Origin: Novosphingobium sp.
GTDB lineage: Bacteria > Pseudomonadota > Alphaproteobacteria > Sphingomonadales > Sphingomonadaceae
Reading direction: 5' to 3'
Length of the DNA: 12,129 nt
NCBI GenBank assembly: GCA_027490345.1
Contig: JAIXYF010000298.1
Location: 1-12,129 of the forward strand
The notes under the pieces are model-generated. The model made no database searches, was not told the DNA's origin, and saw only the letters and a list, made by a program, of their open reading frames with translations. Below are positions 7,101 to 12,129 of the stretch, piece by piece. A program made the position numbers and the translations under genes. Numbering within the stretch: position 1 is the stretch's first letter; every line of letters starts with the position of its first letter.

Positions 7101-10100
7101 GCCGCAGGCCGGCTGACCGACATCGGCGCAGCTGCCCCGATCCTTGCCGGCATTGCCGAATTCCACGGCCTTGGCATTGAGAACAACGTCGCTGCCGTCC
7201 GAGGCCAGCCCCGGCGCATCGATCGCCAGCGTGTTGAACCGCGTAGGCAGCGTGTCACCCAAGGTGATCACGCGCCCCGATTGCAGGGTCAGCCGGTCGG
7301 CAGCAGCCAGTTTCGCAGCAAAATCGGCATCAATCCCACCGCTTCCGAACCGGATCGAAGCGCTGCCAAGGCTGATCGCATCGGCATCGATCGTCGCCGC
7401 ACTGGCAAAGCGGACCGCACCGCTCGCGTTGAGCGTAACGGAACTGCCGGTAAGCGCGGCTCCGCCGTTGATGCGGAGCGAAGAACCGCCAACATCGGCG
7501 ATGTCGAGTGCCGGATCGAAATTGCGCGTGACCAGCCGGTCTGTCCCGTTCGACAGACGCAGCAACGCGCCGATCCCGGTGTTGTCGAACAGGCTGGGCG
7601 CCCCTTCGTCGTTCGGCACATAGCCGACCACGAAATTGCCGGTGCGCGGATCGGCAAGCGTACCAGTGGCCTTCAGCTCGGCCCCTGCGCCCACCGTGAT
7701 GCGGGAACCTTCGCCCGCCACGGCGAAGATCATTTCCGGCAGGCTCAGCTTCACCCCGTCGTCGATGGTGATCGTGCTGGCCAGCGCATCGATGCGGGTG
7801 GTGCCATCGGCCTTATCTTGCCGCACACCGCCGAGGAGCAGGCTGTTGGCATTGAGATTGGCCAGCGTGGTGGTGGAAAGCGTCAGCGTTCCTGCGGTTT
7901 CCTCGCCCGCGGCAGAGCGGATCGCGATCGCAGAGGCGGTAATGTCGAACTGCGCCCCGCGCCCCTTGGCCCCGACGCCCACATCGAACGTGCCGTTGAC
8001 GGTGAAGGTTTCGCCCGGATTGATGACGAAGCGCGCGGCATCGATCGGCGAGCGCGGCGCGGCGCGGCCCTGCTTTTCGGCCAGCTTGTCGAAGTTCGTC
8101 GTGCCCGAGGTGACCTGAAGCTTGGAATACTTGGTGAAGGTTGCCGCATTCTGCACCGTGAACGAACGGCGTTGCGATTCCTGGAAACTGGTGCCCGCCG
8201 TACCGAACGTGCCGCCAACCTGCACGCTGCCATCGAGCAACTGGGTCGACGCACCGACATAAGGCGTCTGCGCTTCGGTGTTCTCCACCAGACGCAAGGC
8301 GCCGGGCAGCAATGCATAGTGCGCCGGGAGCAGCAGATAATCGCCCGCCGGCACGCCCGGACCGCCATCGAGACGCACGATACGGCCTGCAGACGCGCCA
8401 TAAAGGTCACCGTGGGCTGCACCATAATCTTCCGAATAGATCGGATCATAAGCCGCAACGAGCCCCGCCTGTTCGACCGGCAGGATGGCATAGACCTGCC
8501 GCCCATCGGCAAACTGCAGCCCGTTGTTGCTGGAGAACGCATCGGCATTGAGGCGCGAGAGCAGATCGCGCGAACCGCCCGTGCCGGACACGAATTCATA
8601 GGCGAACACATCGCCGCCGCCGCGCCCGTCGATCTTCGCGCCCGTATCGATGGTGATATCCGCGCCCGAAAGCACGAGCTGCCCGGTGGGCGCCGTGGTC
8701 AGCGCAGCGCTGACGCCGGGGCCGAAGTAGTATTCGGTCAGATCGGTCGTCTGGCCATAGGGTACGTTGAGCCCGGTGCCGCTGACCGAGGTGATGCTGC
8801 CCGCAGCGAACGTGATGCTGCGGGTGGCCGGCGCGGAATTGAGCGAACCGGGAATCAGCCGCGACGTCGACGAGCCAAGCTCGATCAGCCCAAGCGGCGC
8901 GCGCAGCACGCCGTCCTGCCGGATCTCTGCCCCCAGCACGCGCAGCCAGCTGCCCGCCGAAAGCGGAGAATCAGGCACCGCGCTGCCATTGGAAGCGAAC
9001 GAGACAAGGCCGTCCTGCGCAATGCTGGCGATGAGATAGGGCTGCGCCGCACTGTTGCGGGTGCCGTTGCGCTGGTCTTCGATCAGCGCCTGGAGATTGC
9101 CGGTGCCAGTGGTGGCATAGACCTGAGACGCCTTGAACGCGATATCGCCCGAGGCGATAAGCCCGCCGGTCACGCCGGTCAGCACGGTGAGGCTGGGGAC
9201 CGCCTGCCTTACGCCGATCAGCCGCACGTCGCGCTCGGCCTCGAAGCGGACGGTGCCGGCGGCAAAGCCAAGCCCGCCGACGAGGTCGACCGACTTGCCC
9301 GAGAACGTGAGCGCCCCCGTCGCGCTGGTGGACAGACCGCCGGGCGCACTCTGGGCGCGGCTGGAAAGGCGGATATAGGGCGCAATGATTGCCGCATCGC
9401 CGCTGCCAAGCAGCGTGGCCTTGACCTGAAGATCGCGGTCGATGACCGAAACCGTCGGCAAATCGGCTGAGGAGAGGATGAACGCCTTGTCGAGGTTCAG
9501 CGTTGTTGCGCCCTCGACCGTGACCGAGCCGCGCGCGATCATGGTGCTGAAGCCCGCCGCCTCGATCTGACCCGCCGCGATCAGCCCCGCCTGCCCCTCG
9601 CGCCCGGCATAGGCCGAGGTGAGCGTGGGCGCGAACCATTCAAGCGTCCCGCCTTCGGCAGACGCTGCGCCGCCTGCGGCACGAATCGTGGCGCCAGCAA
9701 TCGAGCCACCGGCCAGCACGTGGATGCTGCCGCCGTTGCTCCATTGATCGGCCAACGCAAAATTGCCGGTGGAATCCTGCTGGTCAAACTGTGCCGCCGC
9801 GCCGCGCAGATCGATCAGCGCACCTGCCCCGGTGCTGATCCTGGCTCCTGCCGTGAGGCCGGCATACACGATCGGATTGCCCGCGACGATGACCTGGTTG
9901 CGCGGATCGCCATAGACGGAGGCGCCAAACAGCGGGTTCGACGGATTGACGAACGTGCTCGCCGTGCGGATCGAGCCGCCATCATAAAGCGTGCCGCGCG
10001 CGATGCGGCGGCCGTTTGCACCCAGCGGGGCGCGGGGATCGAACACCGCACCGCCCGATAGATCGGTGACGCTGCCAGCATCGAAGCGCAGGCCCTCATC

Positions 10101-12129
10101 CTTGTCGAGCGCACCGAGGAAGTAGACCACGCGGTCCGCCCCGGGTCTTGAGAACAGCTCGCCGTTGGTGAGCGCGATGCCTTCGAACGCAACCTTGGAG
10201 GCGGCGCTTTCGCTGTATTGCAGCGTCTCGCTGCCCGCGATCCGTCCGCCCAGCACGTCATCCAGGCTGTCAACACCGATGGCCTTGCCAAACAGCACGT
10301 CGGGCAGGACAGCGCGCTGCTCGATCGAGCCGCCGACAATTCGGATCTTGCCCTGATTGAGCAGCTTGGGCGCGGTGATCGACGCGCCGGCGGCCCCCGT
10401 GATCGTGCCGCCGCTGGCCACGGTAAGCTCGGTCAACCCGCCCAGGGTGAGGGTTGCAGCGCGCTGGTCGAAGGCATCGGTGGGAACGCTGGCGGAAACC
10501 ACGCTGGTCACATCGCTGCCCGTGGCCAGCGTGGCCAGCTTTGCCGAAGTCGCCGGATCGACGAAATTGGGAAGCAAGGCCTGACTGAGGTTGAGCGTCT
10601 CGCCCGCGCCGATCACAAAACGCGTGGTCTCGAAGAAGGCCGAGCCGCCGCCGACACCGCCCGCAAACAGATCATCATAGACGCGGCTGCGGAACGTGGT
10701 GAGGTCAAGCCCGCCAAAGCCCGTCTTCTGCAGGAAATCGAGGCCGAGCCACGATCCGGTTTGCGGTTTTGCGCCGCCAAGCGTGATGCTGGGCGCAACC
10801 AGCCGGAACGTGCCGCCTCCGCCGAAGCTGAAGCCCTTGAAGTTGGCCGCATCGAAGCTGACGGTCGAACGTTGCTCGCGCGGGGCCAAAGCGCCGCGCA
10901 CCGTTTTGCCGTTTTCGACGGTGTAAGGCGAGAAAGCGACGCTCTGGTTCTCGCCGTTGATCCCCAGATCGGTGGTCGAAAGCTCGTCGACCACTCCTGG
11001 CGTCTGCGACAGCGAGGCGTAAGTGGTCGTATTGATAAGCGAAACGCTGCCGCCGCGCGCATTGAGGACCAGTGCCCCGCTCGCATCGACATAGCCGCCC
11101 GAGGACACGTTGAGCAGCGCATCCTTGGCGAGCGTGATAGAGCCGGACAGATCGACTGCGTATTTCGCGCTTTCAAGATCGGTGCCTTCGGCAACCAGCA
11201 CCTTGGGCGCGGTGATCAAGCTGATCGAACCGCCCGACGTGAAGGTCTGACCGCTGGGAAGCGTGTTCACGGCCAGGAAATCGTTGCTCCACAGGCCCGA
11301 GACATCAAGCGTGCCGCGCACGTTGATGTCAAACAGGCCGGGCAAAACCTCGCCTTGCGCGTAAGCAAACTTGACGTCATCGGCGGTGGTGAAAGCAGAG
11401 CCCGTGGCCGCCAGCGCGGACCGGTAGATCGTCCCGGTCAGTTCGTAGGTGCGCGCGGCAATCGCGCCGCCGCGCGCGGTGACCGTGCCATCGAAATTGA
11501 TCGTGCGCCCGGCATCGACCGTCAGCTTGCCGCCATCCGCCAGCGTCAGCGCGCTGCCCGCGCCGAAAGAGACGCCGCCGCTGGTCTGAAGCGTGAGCGC
11601 GGACAGGCCCGCCTTGCTCAGCTGCCGGTCCGAAAGGAGAACCACGCCCTGTCCGGTGGGCAGATCCTGCGCTCCTTCGGCGTGGATCAGCATATCACCG
11701 CCGAGGCCGACGCCCGAGGCGCCACTGAACGAGCCGACGCGCAGGAACCCGCCGGACGGGCGCTGGAAAGCTGTCGCCTGCAGCGAACGGGGATCGAGCG
11801 CAATGGCGGACCGGGCCGTACCGATCAGGCCGCTGCGCAGCTGATATTCCCCGGCGAAGGCATCGCCGTGCAGCGTGCTATCAATCGTCGCGGTCGAGCT
11901 GATGACCACCATGCCGCCGGCATCGCGGCCTTCGTCATAGGCAGGATCGAAGCGCTGGCCGGCCAGAACACGGTTGGTGAAGGTATCTGCCCTGCCGAAC
12001 TTGCTCTGCAGTTCGGTAAACCCGTCGGCAAGGCCGATGTAGACACCGTTTGGATCAGCATCAGCGATATCGACCAGACTGCCATCGGAGCGGATGAGGC
12101 GCGAGGAGCCAACCCAGCCGGCATTGTAA
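1122..12129 (-). CDS. Giant filamentous-haemagglutinin-family exoprotein (TpsA-like, DUF3739-type C-terminus), 5' partial
   Basis: The frame is open from the right edge to a TGA at 1122-1124, giving at least 3668 residues. An ATG exists at 11912, but 72 further in-frame codons without a stop precede it (beginning YNAGWVGSS), so the true start is outside the window. Residue numbers here count from the first complete visible codon. The protein is built of short Gly/Asp/Asn/Ser/Thr-rich beta-strand repeats typical of right-handed beta-helix haemagglutinins. AGRD-type turns recur (LVAGRDVIG, ITAGRDVGD, VLAGRDILA, VQAGRDLGP, about residues 2700-3160). Family-like landmarks, recognised from memory, are VRTGDGNITIAAARDIDL (about 2590), GVGALSGGNVSITAGRD (about 2770), a helical segment near 3190-3340, SGGDITMWSSNGDLNAGQG (about 3500) and GTVDAGDAGVRASGDV (about 3565). 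Known members are exported by Sec and then through a TpsB pore to the cell surface as adhesins or filaments; that role is inferred here. No toxin domain is seen at the C-terminus. Only six cysteines were found, in three close pairs. No frameshift or internal stop is seen. The family call is firm; the ligand is unknown. Confidence 0.93.
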   Translation of the reverse strand, partial: YNAGWVGSSRLIRSDGSLVDIADADPNGVYIGLADGFTELQSKFGRADTFTNRVLAGQRFDPAYDEGRDAGGMVVISSTATIDSTLHGDAFAGEYQLRSGLIGTARSAIALDPRSLQATAFQRPSGGFLRVGSFSGASGVGLGGDMLIHAEGAQDLPTGQGVVLLSDRQLSKAGLSALTLQTSGGVSFGAGSALTLADGGKLTVDAGRTINFDGTVTARGGAIAARTYELTGTIYRSALAATGSAFTTADDVKFAYAQGEVLPGLFDINVRGTLDVSGLWSNDFLAVNTLPSGQTFTSGGSISLITAPKVLVAEGTDLESAKYAVDLSGSITLAKDALLNVSSGGYVDASGALVLNARGGSVSLINTTTYASLSQTPGVVDELSTTDLGINGENQSVAFSPYTVENGKTVRGALAPREQRSTVSFDAANFKGFSFGGGGTFRLVAPSITLGGAKPQTGSWLGLDFLQKTGFGGLDLTTFRSRVYDDLFAGGVGGGSAFFETTRFVIGAGETLNLSQALLPNFVDPATSAKLATLATGSDVTSVVSASVPTDAFDQRAATLTLGGLTELTVASGGTITGAAGASITAPKLLNQGKIRIVGGSIEQRAVLPDVLFGKAIGVDSLDDVLGGRIAGSETLQYSESAASKVAFEGIALTNGELFSRPGADRVVYFLGALDKDEGLRFDAGSVTDLSGGAVFDPRAPLGANGRRIARGTLYDGGSIRTASTFVNPSNPLFGASVYGDPRNQVIVAGNPIVYAGLTAGARISTGAGALIDLRGAAAQFDQQDSTGNFALADQWSNGGSIHVLAGGSIAGATIRAAGGAASAEGGTLEWFAPTLTSAYAGREGQAGLIAAGQIEAAGFSTMIARGSVTVEGATTLNLDKAFILSSADLPTVSVIDRDLQVKATLLGSGDAAIIAPYIRLSSRAQSAPGGLSTSATGALTFSGKSVDLVGGLGFAAGTVRFEAERDVRLIGVRQAVPSLTVLTGVTGGLIASGDIAFKASQVYATTGTGNLQALIEDQRNGTRNSAAQPYLIASIAQDGLVSFASNGSAVPDSPLSAGSWLRVLGAEIRQDGVLRAPLGLIELGSSTSRLIPGSLNSAPATRSITFAAGSITSVSGTGLNVPYGQTTDLTEYYFGPGVSAALTTAPTGQLVLSGADITIDTGAKIDGRGGGDVFAYEFVSGTGGSRDLLSRLNADAFSSNNGLQFADGRQVYAILPVEQAGLVAAYDPIYSEDYGAAHGDLYGASAGRIVRLDGGPGVPAGDYLLLPAHYALLPGALRLVENTEAQTPYVGASTQLLDGSVQVGGTFGTAGTSFQESQRRSFTVQNAATFTKYSKLQVTSGTTNFDKLAEKQGRAAPRSPIDAARFVINPGETFTVNGTFDVGVGAKGRGAQFDITASAIAIRSAAGEETAGTLTLSTTTLANLNANSLLLGGVRQDKADGTTRIDALASTITIDDGVKLSLPEMIFAVAGEGSRITVGAGAELKATGTLADPRTGNFVVGYVPNDEGAPSLFDNTGIGALLRLSNGTDRLVTRNFDPALDIADVGGSSLRINGGAALTGSSVTLNASGAVRFASAATIDADAISLGSASIRFGSGGIDADFAAKLAAADRLTLQSGRVITLGDTLPTRFNTLAIDAPGLASDGSDVVLNAKAVEFGNAGKDRGSCADVGQPACGAAHTLTVKADEISFGKGTFRLYGFDGGLTLDAAKGIYVTGKGALALDDAGASGPVSLTMKTPLLADRSASAAADVKSGGADYAFLTRGAVVIDGTGRTAPSALPAAAAGTSIAFGSESSAVSTLTVKNAAIRATAGIIEAHARGSISVTGTSTLAVPGFTTRIGATEDALIATAGGGTITLQSNTGNLNLARTASLIVDNGIGNAGSLNLVASRGTINLGAALGTALGAGKTRAASLLLDGAAITDGRGAAFDFGKFVTSDGAKFQGTLQIHTGTGDLALASGQTVKAKRVTLATDNGTITIAGTIDTSGADVSKLKLTDPLYAAADVNGGDIALYGADGVTLGATGKLIARTSGYGADDSRQARGGNVTLGIASDTAAVTVATGAVIDVSAARPADRLVAITVKDPDTLTQSTAFRLAAGDLGGTVTFRAPLIEADSKVDVRAGGTISGAREVAIHAFKRFDLDAIAASGAFSGIVVDASGNIHLDAAAVGKPNFLADLTATGSLPQFVRDFSVTLKNGGSLTGIRVRPEMELTASRTVILDSNINLGAGQITDYVGAIADGFIVPSALGPDAAGNPRYEVVAGKEAALFAKYVDMTYRVGGKVTGEAGIFTLRAGGSVKLTNSISDGFFAFHDRTDPRYIQHQLGGGNRVFGVGIQLDCAFGSLCDDTLPSFSARIGRRPPDDDALVLIDLTFPVQGSANTPIFVHSPYSASANSVAANGTGNGIGIGELFPLVDGKAVASSDIRLVAGAATGAADPTQLDRSAKGDVVISGEKSYSMVAREGRYTFGGGLQLGIDQGDGTFLYGNVSGDLFTQTFADFADPETARDFYTKLVWGSDSELSDDALAAARVFFAGNRFVREDGVVTGVYASLGQVADFLASDYGDTYRKLVVPDLEVETDVPVSYPGTRVYYRPLVRTGDGNITIAAARDIDLVGTSKITYRDVNSLARDDFGDPLESNFDNAQVGGSAVYTAGTRLAKLGTVDLTAARFDQGAEKLAYIPSTQGALDFGSALTGNGGSVTLVAGRDVIGRRDVWSESFLDTGLDIDTTLPGYEDGLSTLDTTRVGSASQRWRLGRVGLDSTIGIIPQLFTSGVGALSGGNVSITAGRDVGDLTVALDNSVVTQTNGQGARVLVTSAGGDLALNVGRDLLGGQIDLAQGTGRITVGRAVAAAGETLTQGSFEDRVDAPDRRNLLRVRVSDAAVSLTARGTVDIGGIGALGANEASATIDLQLNTAGFFSPVASFSAATTGTLNLVANRREQRVLFTAQNTDAENPSFLLGNVLPPTLLLSSLSGDLKLGNGSPLLLYPSRYGQLSLVAGGDMGRFALAMSDANPSDLPGAFTVSQLVSQSSALIRLKGLGFTFGGVVQPTDDVTLRLLHDRNILHAGDTRAAEIYAGGSISQVQLNLAKAARINAGLDIVDFYYEGQNLAVSDVTSVLAGRDILASTQLPDLNNAFTGRPFTGITNFVVGGPGTLTVQAGRDLGPFLNSATVGGISYAGGIRTIGNEANPWLPSQGSDIIALFGVAKGANYTALRETYLDPANLAKLDGDLFVQNVDSAGNRTPDRSKPIYAPKLARWLQANAPDAFASVFADNPGLTGDALTAAAYTRLDKLYAAFTGQVTELQQRQFLIREVYFGEIAAPADPNGPSSQQFVRGYRAIQTLFPATLGYTDNLATFEVDPATVTEDHPLGEAVKKLVDGEPARATRIITGNVDLRLATFQTGRGGSIDILGPGGDFIAGSVVRTSEQAARKTTLYGQTGVDFFRTGFGLNQSPVGIESIPIGFEGVLSLRGGSVQSFTDGDFRLNQSRLFTLSGGDITMWSSNGDLNAGQGPKTASNFPPIVLRFTPNALGEVDSAGSVSGAGIAALRPSIEVAPSRVTLLAPVGTVDAGDAGVRASGDVFVAAARVANADNFKVGGVSVGVPTTAVVAAPAAPASAAAAVAATAAQAGSQQRGDTDRRSLIRVDVLGFVGGAGDNCPSGRFDSEGRCIN
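1131..1166 (-). other. C-terminal cysteine loop of the exoprotein (C-x10-C)
   Basis: The protein ends NCPSGRFDSEGRCIN, with cysteine codons at 1164-1166 and 1131-1133. A cysteine pair a few residues from the end resembles the arrangement in Haemophilus HMW1, where a terminal disulfide loop stops the substrate inside its TpsB pore and tethers it to the cell. The pair is directly visible; the tethering role is inferred. Confidence 0.55.
1320..1700 (-). other. Conserved C-terminal block of the exoprotein (DUF3739-like)
   Basis: Residues about 3477-3603 hold the best-conserved stretch as I recall the family: FRLNQSRLFTLSGGDI, ITMWSSNGDLNAGQGPKT, LLAPVGTVDAGDAGVRASGD and VANADNFKVGGVSVGVP. It is followed by a long Ala-rich linker (about 1245-1320) and a final SLIRVDVLGFVGG strand. 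The order matches proteins annotated as filamentous haemagglutinin outer-membrane family with DUF3739. A domain search is needed to fix the boundaries. Confidence 0.7.
2085..2580 (-). other. Helical, non-beta-helix segment of the exoprotein
   Basis: Within residues about 3185-3350 the Gly/Thr-rich strand pattern gives way to charged, Ala/Leu-rich helical sequence: SDIIALFGVAKGANYTALRE, then APDAFASVFADNPGL, YTRLDKLYAAF, LQQRQFLIREVYFGEI and RGYRAIQTLFP. From memory, segments of this kind (QR-F-L, VYF-EL, RGY-AI-TLFP) recur in the same position in DUF3739-type haemagglutinins, so this is a family hallmark rather than an insertion unique to this gene. Its function is not known to me; a cap, a surface-display head or a secretion-pausing element would each fit. 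Confidence 0.6.

Noticed and set aside
7092..9470. Plus-strand open frame of 792 codons, with similar ones at 2238-3791, 4086-4874, 4977-5588, 5646-6947 and 9720-10061.
   Set aside because: All start at coordinates divisible by three, so their first codon base lies opposite the wobble base of the minus-strand gene. A plus-strand stop there needs an A at that wobble position, which is rare in this GC-rich gene. They are therefore expected shadows; their Arg-rich, domainless translations agree.
11912..11912. ATG at 11912 as the start of the exoprotein.
   Set aside because: Seventy-two upstream in-frame codons are open to the window edge with the same family-like composition, and a TPS protein needs a signal peptide and TPS domain, neither of which follows this ATG.
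1..12129. CRISPR arrays, tRNA or rRNA genes, insertion sequences and attachment sites.
   Set aside because: No regular direct repeats with spacers, RNA-gene signatures, transposase frames or flanking terminal repeats were seen on either strand.

Overview
The window is GC-rich and almost fully coding on the minus strand. It reads as part of a surface-exoprotein locus from a Gram-negative bacterium. High GC, the filamentous-haemagglutinin family with its DUF3739-type C-terminal block, and a neighbouring OmpH/Skp-like gene together suggest an alphaproteobacterium, probably a sphingomonad. That placement is inference from family resemblance, not from a search.

Layout, in the direction of transcription (right to left): positions 12129 to 1122 are a single open frame of at least 3668 codons. 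It has no start codon that must be real inside the window, because codons stay open to the right edge. It encodes a giant beta-helical filamentous-haemagglutinin-like protein (TpsA-type substrate of two-partner secretion). Its N-terminal signal peptide and TPS domain must lie outside the window. It ends in a conserved C-terminal block, an Ala-rich linker and a terminal cysteine pair. About 26 bases after its stop begins a 212-residue secreted OmpH/Skp-family protein (1095 to 457), with its own ribosome binding site. The two are almost certainly cotranscribed, which suggests a periplasmic chaperone dedicated to the long unfolded exoprotein. No TpsB outer-membrane pore gene, contact-dependent-inhibition toxin or immunity gene is visible.

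Positions 46 to 456 are intergenic and unusually rich in inverted repeats: a GC hairpin after the chaperone gene, a 7-bp hairpin at 369-390, an AT-rich inverted repeat at 248-280, and a minus-strand intrinsic terminator at 158-188. The terminator's 3' arm can alternatively pair with an upstream 10-base segment. At the left edge a third minus-strand gene begins at 45 with a good ribosome binding site; only 15 codons are visible.

The long plus-strand open frames opposite the exoprotein gene are coding-strand shadows and are not annotated.
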